Shown here piece by piece: positions 15,117 through 25,250 of a stretch of DNA of 40,898 bases; within the stretch, counting starts at the first letter, position 1, and every line of letters begins with the position of its first letter. A program made the translations under genes and the position numbers. This DNA comes from Oceanospirillaceae bacterium. GTDB taxonomy: Bacteria; Pseudomonadota; Gammaproteobacteria; Pseudomonadales; Balneatricaceae. A model generated the notes under the pieces. It ran no database searches. It saw only the letters and a program-made list of their open reading frames with translations, and was not told the DNA's origin. The stretch is taken from the NCBI GenBank assembly GCA_013215445.1, contig JABSRA010000042.1:1-40898 (forward strand). The letters run 5' to 3'.

Positions 15117-16181
15117 ATGACAGAGATAGGAAATTTTTCTTCAATAATAAGTAATCTTACGACTAGCGTTATTCTGTTAGACAGTAATTTATGCGCGATC
15201 TATATGAACAGCTCTGCAGAGGTGTTGTTGGGTATCAGCGCAAAAAGGTTAGCGCCAAAACCGGTACTGCAGTGGTTGATTCTCAATCAAAAAGAGCAGG
15301 ATCTACTGCGCCATGCGCTGTGCGATAACCACCCTTATACGATTCGCGAAGCGGCGATTACCACCGTTAAAGGGCAGGAGTTGATCATTGATTACAGTGT
15401 GTCGCCGGTCGACTTGGAAAACTCGGTTGGTTTGCTGCTTGAAATGCAGGGTCGAGACAGGTTGCTTAGAATAGAAAAAGAAGAAGAGTTGGTTGAGCGT
15501 CATGCCACTACCCGTAATTTAGTCAGGGGTATGGCGCATGAAATAAAAAATCCGCTCGGTGGTATTCGCGGTGCAGCACAATTACTTGAAAGGCAATTAC
15601 CGGATGAGTCTTTAAAAGAGTATACCAGCGTTATTATTGACGAGGCTGATAGATTACGTGATCTGGTGGATAAATTGTTGGGGCCTAGATCGCTACCTGA
15701 TTTATTACCGATCAATGTGCACAGTGTCTTAGAGCGAGTCTACACTCTGTCGGTGGCGGAAGTGGATAACAGCATCGTGTTTATCAAAGATTATGACCCC
15801 AGTATTCCCGATCTATTGGCGGACAGTAGTCAGTTAATTCAAGCGGTGTTGAATTTAGTGCGCAATGCGGTTCAATCACTGACAGAGTCTCCAGTGGATT
15901 CTCCACGGATAACGATACGGACCCGCACTAAACGACAGGTGACGATGGGCAATACTAGGCACAAATTGGCGTGTCTGATCGAGATAATAGATAACGGTGT
16001 GGGCATTGATGAGTCCATTAAAAAAAGTATGTTCTTCCCAATGATCAGTGGCAGGGCGGATGGTAGTGGCTTAGGGCTGTCTATTTCGCAGTTTATAGTG
16101 AGTCAGCATGCGGGGCTAATTGAGTGTCGCAGTGAGCCTGGCAATACAGTATTTTCACTTTGGCTGCCTTTGTATAAGTAA
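15117..16181 (+). CDS. glnL: Nitrogen sensor kinase/phosphatase NtrB (GlnL)
   Basis: A 354-residue cytosolic sensor without membrane segments. An N-terminal PAS domain occupies about residues 5-120. The H-box is GMAHEIKNPLGGIRGAAQLL near residue 140, where the histidine autophosphorylates, and the ATPase domain has the N box (LNLVRNAVQSL), DNGVGI and GSGLGLSI. NtrB phosphorylates NtrC under nitrogen limitation and dephosphorylates it when bound by PII. The ATG at 15117 is preceded by AAAGG. glnG starts 33 bases after its stop. Confidence 0.96.
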   Translation: MTEIGNFSSIISNLTTSVILLDSNLCAIYMNSSAEVLLGISAKRLAPKPVLQWLILNQKEQDLLRHALCDNHPYTIREAAITTVKGQELIIDYSVSPVDLENSVGLLLEMQGRDRLLRIEKEEELVERHATTRNLVRGMAHEIKNPLGGIRGAAQLLERQLPDESLKEYTSVIIDEADRLRDLVDKLLGPRSLPDLLPINVHSVLERVYTLSVAEVDNSIVFIKDYDPSIPDLLADSSQLIQAVLNLVRNAVQSLTESPVDSPRITIRTRTKRQVTMGNTRHKLACLIEIIDNGVGIDESIKKSMFFPMISGRADGSGLGLSISQFIVSQHAGLIECRSEPGNTVFSLWLPLYK

Positions 16182-16214
16182 ATTGATGACACAGAGCGAT
16201 AGAGGGAGAGTGAC

Positions 16215-17618
16215 ATGAGTAAAGAGTCAACGGTATGGATAGTTGATGATGATACTTCAATTCGTTGGGTATTAGAAAAATCGCTGACCAGTGTGAGTTT
16301 GAGAACGCGCTCTTTTGAAAGTGCAGATTTATTGATAGAGCAACTGAAAAAACAACAACCCGATGTCATTATTAGCGACATTCGTATGCCCGGGACTGAT
16401 GGTTTACAGTTGTTGGAATACTTAAAGGAGCGCTTCCCGCAAATACCGGTGGTGATAATGACTGCGCACTCCGATTTGGACAGCGCGGTTGCCTCGTATC
16501 AGGGAGGGGCATTTGAGTATTTACCCAAGCCTTTTGATATTGATGATGCAGTGGCAATTATCGATAGAGCCCTGGCATTCGTGTCGGAGTTGACGGCAGA
16601 GGAACCTGTTGAGTTGGAGCCGCAAAGTACCGAAATTATCGGTAAATCTCCTGCTATGCAAGAGGTGTTCCGCGCGATAGGTCGGCTGGCAAAATCCAAT
16701 ATCACGGTATTGATTAACGGTGATTCTGGCACCGGCAAAGAATTGGTCGCTAGGGCATTGCACCAGCACAGTCCGCGCCATAATAATGAATTTATCCCGT
16801 TAAATATGGCGGCAATTCCAAAAGATTTGATAGAGTCAGAGTTGTTTGGCCATGAAAAAGGTGCGTTTACAGGTGCTAATACAGCCAGGCGAGGTCGTTT
16901 TGAGCAGGCGGATGGTGGCACCTTATTTCTCGATGAAATAGGCGATATGCCCGCCGAGGCTCAAACTCGATTACTCAGGGTATTGGCTGACGGGGAATTC
17001 TATCGGGTGGGTGGTCATACTTCAGTGAAGGTGGATGTGCGCATTATTACTGCGACACACCAAAATTTGGAAGAGTTAGTGGCCACTGGAAAATTTCGAG
17101 AAGATTTGTTTCACCGCTTAAATGTGATTCGAATTCATCTGCCAAATTTAAGTGAGCGGCGTGAAGATATCGTTAAGTTGGCCACGCACTTTTTGCAGCA
17201 GGCCGCTGTAGAGCTGGAAGTAGAAGTTAAAATCCTCTCTAATGATGCAAAATTATTTTTTCAATCGCTGCCTTGGCCCGGCAATGTTAGGCAGTTGGAA
17301 AATACCTGTCGTTGGTTGACTGTAATGTGTGCCGGAAGAGAAATTTTGCAGCAGGACATGCCACCGGAGCTTAAGCCTGAGAATGGCGAGAAACCGGTGG
17401 TACCCGGCGTGTCATGGGAGCAGTTGCTCAGTCAATGGATGGACGGACAATTGGCAGAAGGGCAGACCAATGTTTTAGACAGTGCGTTGCCTCGCTTTGA
17501 GTCAGTGATGATTAATGCAGCGTTGCGTCACAGTAAAGGGCGAAAACAAGAAGCGGCGAAGTTATTGGGATGGGGGAGAAATACCTTAACTCGAAAGCTT
17601 AAAGAATTGGATATCTAG
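16215..17618 (+). CDS. glnG: Nitrogen regulator NtrC (GlnG), sigma-54 activator
   Basis: A 467-residue bacterial enhancer-binding protein. The receiver domain (1-120) has the phosphoacceptor Asp in DVIISDIRMPGTDG near residue 54. The AAA+ domain (about 140-380) has Walker A GDSGTGKE, the sigma-54 contacting GAFTGA loop and LFLDEIGDMP. A Fis-type helix-turn-helix ends the protein (GRKQEAAKLLGWGRNTLTRK). It should bind the three NtrC sites found in this window. The ATG at 16215 follows GGGAGAG. Confidence 0.97.
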   Translation: MSKESTVWIVDDDTSIRWVLEKSLTSVSLRTRSFESADLLIEQLKKQQPDVIISDIRMPGTDGLQLLEYLKERFPQIPVVIMTAHSDLDSAVASYQGGAFEYLPKPFDIDDAVAIIDRALAFVSELTAEEPVELEPQSTEIIGKSPAMQEVFRAIGRLAKSNITVLINGDSGTGKELVARALHQHSPRHNNEFIPLNMAAIPKDLIESELFGHEKGAFTGANTARRGRFEQADGGTLFLDEIGDMPAEAQTRLLRVLADGEFYRVGGHTSVKVDVRIITATHQNLEELVATGKFREDLFHRLNVIRIHLPNLSERREDIVKLATHFLQQAAVELEVEVKILSNDAKLFFQSLPWPGNVRQLENTCRWLTVMCAGREILQQDMPPELKPENGEKPVVPGVSWEQLLSQWMDGQLAEGQTNVLDSALPRFESVMINAALRHSKGRKQEAAKLLGWGRNTLTRKLKELDI

Positions 17619-17739
17619 TTACTGATAAGCCAGCTAGTTATGCGGCTTTTGGGTGGGCTCTTAACGGGATAAAAAGTAGTATTAGCCGTTTTTTTATTTT
17701 CCAAGATTGATTTTGAATGCGTTTCTAATCGGGGGTATC

Positions 17740-17755
17740 TGTTATAATATCGCCA
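17740..17755 (+). promoter_or_regulatory. Extended -10 promoter of trmL
   Basis: TGTTATAAT (17740-17748) is a perfect extended -10 element. No good -35 is present at the usual spacing, as expected for this class. Transcription should start near 17755, giving a leader of under 20 bases that contains TAGGAG. Confidence 0.65.
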
Positions 17756-17772
17756 ATTTTTAGGAGCGTAAT

Positions 17773-18231
17773 ATGTTAAACGTGGTACTTTTTGAGCCAG
17801 AGATCCCCCCCAATACCGGTAATATAATCAGGTTGTGTGCCAATACCGGTTTTACCCTGCATCTTATTGAACCCTTGGGTTTTTCTGTGGATGATAAGCG
17901 AATGCGCAGAGCGGGCTTAGATTATGCAGAGTTCTCACAATTGCAAATACATAAAAATCTAGAGGCCTGTCTACAGCAGTTGCCTAATGCAAAAGTATGG
18001 GCGATGACCACCAAGGCGAAAATCATCCACACGGATGCAAAGTTTAGTGCCGGGGATGTTTTATTGTTTGGCCCCGAAACGCGAGGCCTACCGGTTAGTG
18101 TGAGAGAGGCGATACCTGAAGAGCAATGGTTAAAACTACCGATGGTGGCAAGTAGTCGTAGTTTGAATTTATCTAATGCCTGTGCGGTAACCGTTTATGA
18201 GGCTTGGCGACAACTCGATTACGGGTTGTAG
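17773..18231 (+). CDS. trmL: tRNA (cytidine/uridine-34-2'-O)-methyltransferase TrmL
   Basis: A 152-residue SPOUT methyltransferase consisting of only the knotted catalytic domain, the usual TrmL length. [20 protein letters not shown] at the N-terminus, [11 protein letters not shown], and [20 protein letters not shown] line the SAM-binding knot. It 2'-O-methylates the wobble base of tRNA-Leu species. The ATG at 17773 follows TAGGAG, directly after an extended -10 promoter. Confidence 0.95.
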   Translation: MLNVVLFEPEIPPNTGNIIRLCANTGFTLHLIEPLGFSVDDKRMRRAGLDYAEFSQLQIHKNLEACLQQLPNAKVWAMTTKAKIIHTDAKFSAGDVLLFGPETRGLPVSVREAIPEEQWLKLPMVASSRSLNLSNACAVTVYEAWRQLDYGL

Positions 18232-18357
18232 ATTGTAATATTGCCCTCCTTTAACGCTCTGTAAAAGGTGTAATCAAGATTGGAGAGACGCTTAAATTTC
18301 GTCTGTGGTATTTGAGTTATCAATGGGTTAAACAGTATCCACTAATTTGGTTTGAGA

Positions 18358-19227
18358 ATGATGATGAAGCTAGCTTTAGGGAATATATCGCTGACATTAT
18401 TAATGCTGTTTGCTGTGAATATCGCAGCAGCAGAGAGTGATGTGGATCAGTTGTGTAACAAGATAGGGGCTAAGCTGTCCAGCGTCTCAGCTAAAGAGTG
18501 CCGTCAGTTGAAATTTGACCCGCCGCGCTATTATTCGGTGAATGGTTTACCGCTTTTAGAGAAGCACTATGCTGCAGATAAAAGCAGGAAGTACGCGCCA
18601 AAAATTCTATTTATTGGGGGTATCCACGGCGATGAATACTCGAGTGTTAGTGTTACTTTTAAATGGCTCAAAACATTAGATAAGCATCATAGCGGTGCAT
18701 ACGACTGGCATTTTGTGCCACTGGCCAATCCGGATGGATTGCTGAAGAAAAAATCTAGCCGGGTTAATGCCCGCGCAATCGACCTCAATCGTAATTTTAA
18801 AACAGCCGCTGATGGCGTAACAGCAATCGAATATTGGCGGGACCAAGCGAAGCGTAGGCCCAGGTATTTTCCGGGAGAGCAGCCTCTCAGTGAGCCAGAG
18901 TCTAGCGCGATACATCAATTAATTGCCGAGCTTCAGCCCACGGTTATTATATCGGTTCATGCGCCCCACGGTATACTGGATTTTGACGGAGCGGTGCGTC
19001 CTCCTCAGAGCTTGGGGCCGCTAAGTTTGCGTCTACTGGGGACCTATCCCGGTTCGCTGGGCAATTATGGGTATCATCTTAAGAGTATTCCGGTGATGAC
19101 CATAGAGTTGGAGCATGCGGGCATTATGCCCAAGAAAAAAGACATATCAGCGATGTGGATGGATTTAGTACGCTGGATTAAAATTAAAACTAAATCTAAA
19201 GAAATAGTGGCCTTGCTGGATCGTTAA
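18358..19227 (+). CDS. Periplasmic M14-family zinc carboxypeptidase (murein peptide amidase-like)
   Basis: About 289 residues, with an N-terminal signal peptide (hydrophobic LALGNISLTLLMLFAVNIAA then AES). The mature part is an M14 peptidase: IGGIHGDEYSS carries the HxxE zinc ligands, the LNRNF motif contributes the substrate-binding arginine, ISVHAPHG the third zinc histidine, and MTIELEHAG the catalytic glutamate. The compact size resembles MpaA, which trims murein peptides, but here it is exported. Three consecutive ATGs (18358, 18361, 18364) and a TTG at 18352 are possible starts; I chose the first ATG. It converges on secB and shares its terminator. Confidence 0.8.
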   Translation: MMMKLALGNISLTLLMLFAVNIAAAESDVDQLCNKIGAKLSSVSAKECRQLKFDPPRYYSVNGLPLLEKHYAADKSRKYAPKILFIGGIHGDEYSSVSVTFKWLKTLDKHHSGAYDWHFVPLANPDGLLKKKSSRVNARAIDLNRNFKTAADGVTAIEYWRDQAKRRPRYFPGEQPLSEPESSAIHQLIAELQPTVIISVHAPHGILDFDGAVRPPQSLGPLSLRLLGTYPGSLGNYGYHLKSIPVMTIELEHAGIMPKKKDISAMWMDLVRWIKIKTKSKEIVALLDR

Positions 19228-19242
19228 AGGCGACTGTCAGGC

Positions 19243-19274
19243 GAAAAAAAACAGAGCGCTAGCTCTGTTTATTG
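19243..19274. terminator. Bidirectional terminator between the M14 peptidase gene and secB
   Basis: AAACAGAGC (19249-19257) pairs with GCTCTGTTT (19262-19270), loop GCTA. On the minus strand the stem is followed by eight T residues, making it the secB terminator; on the plus strand the tail is only TTTATTG. Confidence 0.8.
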
Positions 19275-19301
19275 ACAACAATGTTCTTTCTGGTGACGAT
19301 A

Positions 19302-19781
19302 TTAGTGCTGAGTTTCTTCAGTCTTTTCGGTACTGTTATCAGCAGCTTCCTGCTTTAATTTCTCAAGCTGTTGTGCATAAAGTGCGTCGAAATTAACCGG
19401 TGCTAGCATCAGTGCAGGGAAGCTTGCTTTAACTACTAAGCTATCAATTGTCTCTCTGGCGTAAGGGAATAAAATATTAGGGCAGAAAGCGCCCAGTGCA
19501 TGATGTGATTCGGCAGCTTCCATGCCTGAAATTACAAAGATACCCGCTTGTTGTACTTCAATTAAAAAAGCGGTCTCTCCGTCGTTTTTGGCAGTGACGG
19601 TCAAGGTCAATACCACTTCGTAAACATCTTCGCCGAGCTCTTGCGACTGGGTGTTCATTTCCAGGTTGACTTCGGGCTTCCACTCTTGAGTAAAAGACTG
19701 CGGGCTGTTAGGCGCTTCTAAAGACATGTCTTTTAAGTAAATACGCTGGATACTAAATTGTGGTGATTTTTCTTCGGCCAT
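19302..19781 (-). CDS. secB: Protein-export chaperone SecB
   Basis: A 159-residue SecB with the family's core: [19 protein letters not shown] near the N-terminus, [25 protein letters not shown], and [18 protein letters not shown], which includes the conserved cysteine region, then [19 protein letters not shown]. SecB tetramers hold precursors unfolded for SecA. It is the last gene of the rhodanese-grxC-secB unit, 17 bases after grxC. Confidence 0.97.
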   Translation of the reverse strand: MAEEKSPQFSIQRIYLKDMSLEAPNSPQSFTQEWKPEVNLEMNTQSQELGEDVYEVVLTLTVTAKNDGETAFLIEVQQAGIFVISGMEAAESHHALGAFCPNILFPYARETIDSLVVKASFPALMLAPVNFDALYAQQLEKLKQEAADNSTEKTEETQH

Positions 19782-19798
19782 GATGAATTCCTAGTTAT

Positions 19799-20053
19799 TT
19801 ATGTTGATAATAGTGGGTCTAATTGGCCTTTGCGCTCTAGAGAGAAGAGGTCATCGCAGCCACCTATATGTTGATCATCAATAAAAATTTGTGGCACTGT
19901 ATGACCGCCGCTGCGGTCTTGCATTATCTTTCTCAGGCCTCTATTGGTATCGATTGCCAACTCTTTAAAGGGTATGTTCTTTTGCTTGAATAACATTTTT
20001 GCCCGAGTACAGTATGGGCAATATTGGGTGGTGTATATTTCGATAATCGACAT
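19799..20053 (-). CDS. grxC: Glutaredoxin 3
   Basis: An 84-residue glutaredoxin. The dithiol active site CPYC is at residues 12-15 (YTTQYCPYCTRAK); HTVPQIFIDDQHIGGCDDL contains the cis-proline and the glutathione-binding GGCDD. The ATG at 20053 was chosen over in-frame upstream codons because it gives exactly the family N-terminus and leaves only two bases to the rhodanese stop, meaning tight translational coupling. Confidence 0.95.
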   Translation of the reverse strand: MSIIEIYTTQYCPYCTRAKMLFKQKNIPFKELAIDTNRGLRKIMQDRSGGHTVPQIFIDDQHIGGCDDLFSLERKGQLDPLLST

Positions 20054-20055
20054 GC

Positions 20056-20469
20056 TTATTTTACCAACGGTAAGCTCTGTGCTTTCCATTCGGCAATGCC
20101 GCCCTTCAAACGTACGACTTTTTCGAAGCCGGCTGCCATCAGTTTCTTGGTGGCAGTACCCGCTGTCTGTCCCATGTTGCAAATTACAATCAGGTCTTTG
20201 CTCTTATATTTGTTCAGTTCGTCAATGCGCTTGTCCAGATCAACCAGTGGAATGTGGATAGCGTTGGTGATAGTGCCGTTTTCCCATTCCTTCTTGGTGC
20301 GGATATCGAGCAACACCGCGTCTTGCTTGTTGATTAATTGTACCGCCTCTGTGGTGGTTACTGAGGCGCCAGACTTCTTGCTTTCACTAAACAGCAGCAT
20401 GCCAAGAGCGAGTATAAAGGCCAGTACTAATAAATAGTTATTGGTGACGAAATCGATTAATTGTTCCAT
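20056..20469 (-). CDS. yibN: Membrane-anchored rhodanese-like protein (YibN type)
   Basis: 137 residues. One N-terminal membrane anchor (NYLLVLAFILALGMLLF, about 11-27) precedes a single rhodanese domain with the catalytic cysteine in LIVICNMGQTAGTATKKL near residue 97 and DIRTKKEWENGTI. The active loop is CNMGQTAG, so sulfurtransferase chemistry is possible. It is the first gene of the yibN-grxC-secB unit, divergent from gpmI as in E. coli. Confidence 0.93.
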   Translation of the reverse strand: MEQLIDFVTNNYLLVLAFILALGMLLFSESKKSGASVTTTEAVQLINKQDAVLLDIRTKKEWENGTITNAIHIPLVDLDKRIDELNKYKSKDLIVICNMGQTAGTATKKLMAAGFEKVVRLKGGIAEWKAQSLPLVK

Positions 20470-20496
20470 TGTTTACCTAATCCGAAGAAAAATACA

Positions 20497-20532
20497 GCGA
20501 CCAAGTATACATGGCAGATTTATCCCTGATAA
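20497..20532 (-). promoter_or_regulatory. Sigma-70 promoter for yibN-grxC-secB
   Basis: On the minus strand TTATCA (20527-20532) is followed after 17 bases by TATACT (20504-20509). The start of transcription would be near 20497, about 28 bases ahead of the yibN ATG. Confidence 0.55.
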
Positions 20533-20905
20533 GTGTTACTGGAATATAATCCGTATATTTTTAAATCCGCCGCTAAAATAGTGGTTTTATAACCATTGTA
20601 TTGTTGAAAAAACCGGCGCGGCACAAAAGCGCTGTTATCTGCTTTGTTTACTGTCAGCAAAGTCATTTATTCGGTAGAATTGGCACCTTTATTCAATCTG
20701 GATAGTAAGTAAAAAGCCTGTTAATTCAGCCTGATGCTTTGATGGTAGGTTTAAATGTTAAAGGTAGCTTAGCATCAATAGTGCAGCAATCTGCGCCAAT
20801 TCTAGGGTGATATGTTCGCCTTTGAATTACCGTTTTAGAGAGGTTTTTGTTGACGTCAAATCAGCATTTGAATTGAATTGAAAATAATAATTGAACAGGT
20901 GAGTC
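20533..20905. other. Gene-free stretch between the divergent yibN and gpmI promoters
   Basis: The yibN-gpmI gap (20470-20979) is long for this gene pair. Apart from the two predicted promoters I see no ORF with a ribosome binding site, no strong hairpin and no known RNA. A TTGACG at 20850-20855 has no convincing -10. Confidence 0.4.
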
Positions 20906-20942
20906 TTAACAGAGTCTCTTAAGCTAAGCTAGAATATAAAAG
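20906..20942 (+). promoter_or_regulatory. Candidate sigma-70 promoter for gpmI
   Basis: TTAACA (20906-20911) and TAGAAT (20930-20935) are spaced by 18 bases, giving a start near 20942 and a leader of about 38 bases. Confidence 0.45.
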
Positions 20943-20979
20943 TGGATTAAGATCAATAATTAATGGGAATTGTCTAGAT

Positions 20980-22524
20980 ATGACCGGCACAAAAGTACCA
21001 ACGGCACTAATAATACTCGATGGATTTGGCATTGAAGTTACTGAATCTTCTGCAATTGTCGCTGCGAATACCCCCGTATGGGATCGCCTGATGGAAAACA
21101 ACCCCAACAGCTTGGTTAAAACCTCCGGTACTGCCGTTGGCTTGCCAGAGGGGCAGATGGGTAACTCCGAAGTTGGGCACATGAATATTGGCGCTGGCCG
21201 TATTGTCTATCAGAATTTAACCCGTATCACCAAGGCCATTAAAGAAGGTACTTTCCAAAAAAATGCAGTGCTTATCAGTGCCATCGATAAAGCGATTACC
21301 AATGATGGGGCGGTACATTTTACCGGTCTGTTATCTCCAGGTGGTGTGCATTCCCATGAAGAGCACTTTTTTGCCGCCATTAAGATGGCCGCACAGCGCG
21401 GCGCTAAGAAAATATTTCTGCACGCTATTCTCGATGGTCGTGATATGCCGCCTCGATCGGCCTTGGCCTCCCTAGAAAAAGCGCAAAATGTCTTTAAACA
21501 ATTAAACTTAGCCGAATCGGGGATAGCGACAGTGGTCGGTCGTTATTTTGCCATGGATAGAGATAATCGATGGGATCGAGTAGAGCAAGCGTATCAGGCA
21601 TTTGCAGAAGGTGAGGCTAAATATTCGAGTGATAGCGCGGTACAGGCACTAGAAGCAGCCTATAAGCGAGATGAGAATGATGAGTTCGTCACTGCTACTT
21701 GTATCGCGGGCGTTGATGGCCGTGTTCAAGACGGCGATGTGATGATCTGCTTAAACTTTCGCCCCGATCGCTCTAGAGAAATAACGCGTGCATTTATAGA
21801 ACCCAAGTTTAATAATTTTAAACGTCAGCGTTTTATTAAGTTGGCCGATTATGTGATGTTGACGCAATACGCCGCTAGTATCGATGCTAGTTGTGCTTAT
21901 CCTCCCTCTTCCATTACTAATGATATTGGAGAGTATGTCGCTAAATTAGGTAAAACTCAGTTGCGCATTGCCGAGACTGAAAAGTATGCCCACGTCACCT
22001 TTTTCTTTAATGGTGGTCAAGAAGATGAATACCCCGGTGAAAAAAGAATATTAGTACCTTCACCGGATGTGGCAACTTATGATTTGCAACCTGAGATGAG
22101 CGCACCAGAGGTGACTGAAAAACTTTGTCAGGCGATTCGTCGTCGCGAGTTTGACCTGATCATCTGTAATTTTGCCAACCCCGATATGGTGGGGCATACC
22201 GGTGTCTTTAGCGCGGCGGTAAAAGCGGTAGAAGCCGTCGATTTAGCAGTGGGAAAAGTACTTGAAGCACTGGCTGAGGTCGGTGGTGAAGCGCTGATCA
22301 CAGCGGATCATGGCAACGTGGAAATGATGCAAAACCCAGAGACTGGCCAAGCGCATACCTCTCATACTATTTTTCCTGTAGGCTTGATTTACGCGGGTCC
22401 TAAACAGCACTCTTTGCAATTAAATGATGGTGCACTTTGTGACTTGGCGCCTACTTTATTAGAGTTTATGGGGTTGCCAAAGCCCAGTGAAATGACCGGG
22501 GTTTCCCTTGTTAAAAAGGGCTAA
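20980..22524 (+). CDS. gpmI: 2,3-bisphosphoglycerate-independent phosphoglycerate mutase
   Basis: A 514-residue metal-dependent mutase of glycolysis, interconverting 3- and 2-phosphoglycerate. Alkaline-phosphatase-like metal ligands are visible in [10 protein letters not shown] near the N-terminus and in [10 protein letters not shown] and [11 protein letters not shown] near the C-terminus. The phosphoserine is in [17 protein letters not shown], near residue 62. The NFRPDR substrate motif is present. The N-terminus is intact and of normal length. It overlaps or abuts the following envC-type gene, so both are likely co-transcribed. Confidence 0.97.
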   Translation: MTGTKVPTALIILDGFGIEVTESSAIVAANTPVWDRLMENNPNSLVKTSGTAVGLPEGQMGNSEVGHMNIGAGRIVYQNLTRITKAIKEGTFQKNAVLISAIDKAITNDGAVHFTGLLSPGGVHSHEEHFFAAIKMAAQRGAKKIFLHAILDGRDMPPRSALASLEKAQNVFKQLNLAESGIATVVGRYFAMDRDNRWDRVEQAYQAFAEGEAKYSSDSAVQALEAAYKRDENDEFVTATCIAGVDGRVQDGDVMICLNFRPDRSREITRAFIEPKFNNFKRQRFIKLADYVMLTQYAASIDASCAYPPSSITNDIGEYVAKLGKTQLRIAETEKYAHVTFFFNGGQEDEYPGEKRILVPSPDVATYDLQPEMSAPEVTEKLCQAIRRREFDLIICNFANPDMVGHTGVFSAAVKAVEAVDLAVGKVLEALAEVGGEALITADHGNVEMMQNPETGQAHTSHTIFPVGLIYAGPKQHSLQLNDGALCDLAPTLLEFMGLPKPSEMTGVSLVKKG

Positions 22525-23851
22525 ACTAATACTTGAATCAGTGACTTCACAGCACCACATAGCGCAAGCTCTTGATTCTACAGCGGTTAGAAAAATACTC
22601 GATGAACCTACGGGTGCAGCTAAGATTTTTCGATTCCACTGTAAAACCAATATCTTACACTCTGTATTCACTTTCAAGCCACGGATTCAGGTAACGGTCT
22701 TTGCGGTATTACTGAACAGCTTGGTATTCACCGTCGCGTTATTAGCGACCGTGAATGTCAATGCTGAGCCCTCGGTCAAGAAAACTCAGTTGCAAGTAAA
22801 GCAGTTAAAAAAAGCCCTGGCTAAGTTACAGACTCAGATAACCGCTGAGCGCTCTAAGCGATCAGGAGAAGAGCGTGCCATACAAAAAAATGAGCAAGAT
22901 ATAGCCGCGCTCGGCTCACAAATTAGTAAAATAGAAGTAAAGCAGCGCCAATTGAAAACTGACCTCTCTGGTTTTATGGCCAATAAGTCCAAAATAGAGC
23001 AACAGCTTAGCGCGCACCGACGTCGTTTAGCACTGTTGTTAAAGCAGCGTTATCAACTGGCAGATCATACCCCGATAAAACTACTGCTCAATCAGGAAAG
23101 TCCACAGCAAGCTTCGCGTATGTTAATGTATTTAGACATCATAGGTGATTTTGAAGCCGCCCAAGTAGAGGCGTTTGAAGCCGTCTTGGTTAGGCAGCAA
23201 GACAATGATGTAAGTATCGGCAGTACCCAGACTCAACTGAGTCAACAGCGGGAGTCTCTGGAAGAAAAACGTCGCTTGGTAAAGGGTAAACGTGAGCGGC
23301 GCAAACAAAATATTTTGGCAATAAATCGCAATATCGAACTGAAGAAGACTGAGTATAAAAGACTGGCAGCCGATAAAAAAAGGCTGGAAAAGGTTATTAC
23401 TCGAATTGAAAAAGTGATTGTGCAGACCCGGGCTCTGGCGCGAGCTATTGATAATAGGTCTTTCAAAACATTGCAGGGAAAACTGAAATGGCCAGCGGCA
23501 GGACGTATTGTGCGCAGCTTTGGCTCTATTGAAAATAAACTGGCGTACGATGGAGTGCTGATTCGAGCTGCTCACAGGAGTCCAGTAACAGCAGTACATA
23601 GTGGGCATGTGGTATTTGCGGATTGGCTGCGCAGTTATGGTATGTTATTGATCATTGATCACGGCGCGGGTTATTTAACGTTGTATGGTCATAATGACCA
23701 ATTAAACAAGACAGTGGGTGAACAGGTGAGTTCAGGTGAGGTTATCGCATTGGTCGGCAACAGTGGTGGCAATACCCGTGCCGGTCTATACTTTGCGATA
23801 CGGCGCGATGGACAGACGACAAATCCACGTCGATGGTTATTGGCTCGCTGA
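22508..23851 (+). CDS. envC: EnvC-like murein hydrolase activator (degenerate M23 domain)
   Basis: 447 residues if translated from TTG 22508, which overlaps the end of gpmI; GTG 22541 is the alternative. No ATG occurs before the coiled coil. A hydrophobic signal segment lies only at about residues 60-88 (ending VNVNAEPS), so the first 60 residues are odd. Coiled-coil stretches follow (about 90-330, Lys/Gln/Glu rich), then a LytM/M23 domain. That domain lacks the zinc ligands: the usual HxxxD is replaced by YDGVL and the C-terminal HxH by LYFAIR. This is the EnvC pattern, which activates AmiA/AmiB-type amidases at the septum rather than cutting murein itself. ctpA follows after 37 bases. Confidence 0.85.
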   Translation: MLKRAKLILESVTSQHHIAQALDSTAVRKILDEPTGAAKIFRFHCKTNILHSVFTFKPRIQVTVFAVLLNSLVFTVALLATVNVNAEPSVKKTQLQVKQLKKALAKLQTQITAERSKRSGEERAIQKNEQDIAALGSQISKIEVKQRQLKTDLSGFMANKSKIEQQLSAHRRRLALLLKQRYQLADHTPIKLLLNQESPQQASRMLMYLDIIGDFEAAQVEAFEAVLVRQQDNDVSIGSTQTQLSQQRESLEEKRRLVKGKRERRKQNILAINRNIELKKTEYKRLAADKKRLEKVITRIEKVIVQTRALARAIDNRSFKTLQGKLKWPAAGRIVRSFGSIENKLAYDGVLIRAAHRSPVTAVHSGHVVFADWLRSYGMLLIIDHGAGYLTLYGHNDQLNKTVGEQVSSGEVIALVGNSGGNTRAGLYFAIRRDGQTTNPRRWLLAR

Positions 23852-23888
23852 TGTTAACTGGAAACTATCATTAATAAGGACAGATAAT

Positions 23889-25175
23889 ATGTACAGAAAG
23901 TTAGTGTCTATAGTGGTGGGTACAATGCTTACCACAGTCTCATTGAATCTATTTAGCGCTGATGCTAGCGATACAGTTGACAGACAGGTGACTCAAAAGC
24001 AACTGCCCCTTGACGAAATTAGACGTTTCAGTGAAGTGTTTGATCGCATAAAAAAAGCCTATGTGGAGCCCGTCTCGGATAGAAAATTACTCGAGGACGC
24101 AGTGCGTGGCATGTTGGATGGATTAGATCCGCATTCTAGTTACCTGGCACCGGATGAGTACTCTGAATTGCAAATTCAGACATCGGGTCAGTTTGGTGGC
24201 GTTGGCATTGAAATTAGTCAAGATGAGGGGGTGATCAGAGTGATTACCCCTATTGACGATACCCCGGCAATGCGAGCGGGGATAAAAGCGGGTGATTTGA
24301 TTATCAAAATTGACGGTAAAGTTATCCAGTCAATTGGGGTTGATCAAGCGATTCTGTTAATGCGCGGTAAGCCCGGCTCAGAAATAATATTAACCGTGGT
24401 GCGCGATGATGAAGCCAAACCCTTTGATGTGCCTTTAAAACGGGCGTTAATCAGTGTTACTAGTGTTAGAACACGTTTTTTAGAACCTCAGATAGCCTAT
24501 GTCCGCATTAGTCAATTCCAGCACCAAACTGCGGCTGATTTAAATTCAGAACTTGAAAAAATGCAACGCGATAAGCCACTAAAAGGCCTCGTCTTAGACT
24601 TGCGAAATAATCCAGGCGGTGTATTGCGCGGAGCTGTAGATGTAACAGATGCATTTGTCAGTGAAGGTATCATCGTTTCTACCAAGGGGCGTTTAGCCAG
24701 CTCACAGATGTCCTTTGAGGCAACCACTGTCATGTCGGTTGCCGATATACCGATCGTGGTCTTGATCAATGGTGGTTCCGCCTCAGCGTCAGAGATTGTA
24801 GCCGGAGCACTGCAAGATAAAAATCGCGCGATTATCTTGGGCACTAACAGTTTTGGCAAAGGCTCGGTGCAATCGGTATTGCAATTGACCGGCAATCGAG
24901 CGATTAAATTAACCACCGCCAGATATTATACGCCCAGTGGGCGATCAATTCAGGCCAAAGGTATAGAGCCAGACATTATTGTTGAGCAGGCGCAGGTGAG
25001 CATTAGCAATAGGGGCGGTGGCATAAAAGAAAGAGACTTAGCGGGACATTTGTCCAATGGTGAAGATGCGGTTGCAATTGAGACTTCTAGCGTATTGTTA
25101 GAAACTGATTTCCAGTTATATGAAGCGTTGAACTTATTAAAAGGTCTGGTGCTGGTTGGCAGTAACAAACGCTGA
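23889..25175 (+). CDS. ctpA: Carboxyl-terminal processing protease (S41, CtpA/Prc-like)
   Basis: 428 residues from ATG 23889, with AAGGA eight bases upstream; a longer frame upstream overlaps envC and is not needed. A signal peptide (LVSIVVGTMLTTVSLNLFSADA) precedes a helical segment, then a PDZ domain (FGGVGIEISQDEGVIRVITP to about residue 190). The S41 protease core has the catalytic Ser in NGGSASASEIVAG and Lys in NSFGKGSVQS. It probably processes periplasmic or lipoprotein substrates such as murein hydrolases. envC-ctpA-deacetylase is a common order in gammaproteobacteria. Confidence 0.95.
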   Translation: MYRKLVSIVVGTMLTTVSLNLFSADASDTVDRQVTQKQLPLDEIRRFSEVFDRIKKAYVEPVSDRKLLEDAVRGMLDGLDPHSSYLAPDEYSELQIQTSGQFGGVGIEISQDEGVIRVITPIDDTPAMRAGIKAGDLIIKIDGKVIQSIGVDQAILLMRGKPGSEIILTVVRDDEAKPFDVPLKRALISVTSVRTRFLEPQIAYVRISQFQHQTAADLNSELEKMQRDKPLKGLVLDLRNNPGGVLRGAVDVTDAFVSEGIIVSTKGRLASSQMSFEATTVMSVADIPIVVLINGGSASASEIVAGALQDKNRAIILGTNSFGKGSVQSVLQLTGNRAIKLTTARYYTPSGRSIQAKGIEPDIIVEQAQVSISNRGGGIKERDLAGHLSNGEDAVAIETSSVLLETDFQLYEALNLLKGLVLVGSNKR

Positions 25176-25250
25176 CCGACCATTTTTGTCAATACCCGGT
25201 CGCCTAGTGAAAGTAGCTTTACCATTCAATTATCCAAGCTTTACGCAGCG

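Noticed and set aside
20906-20979. Possible riboswitch or leader peptide ahead of gpmI
   Set aside because: The leader of about 38 bases is too short and has no hairpin or ORF.
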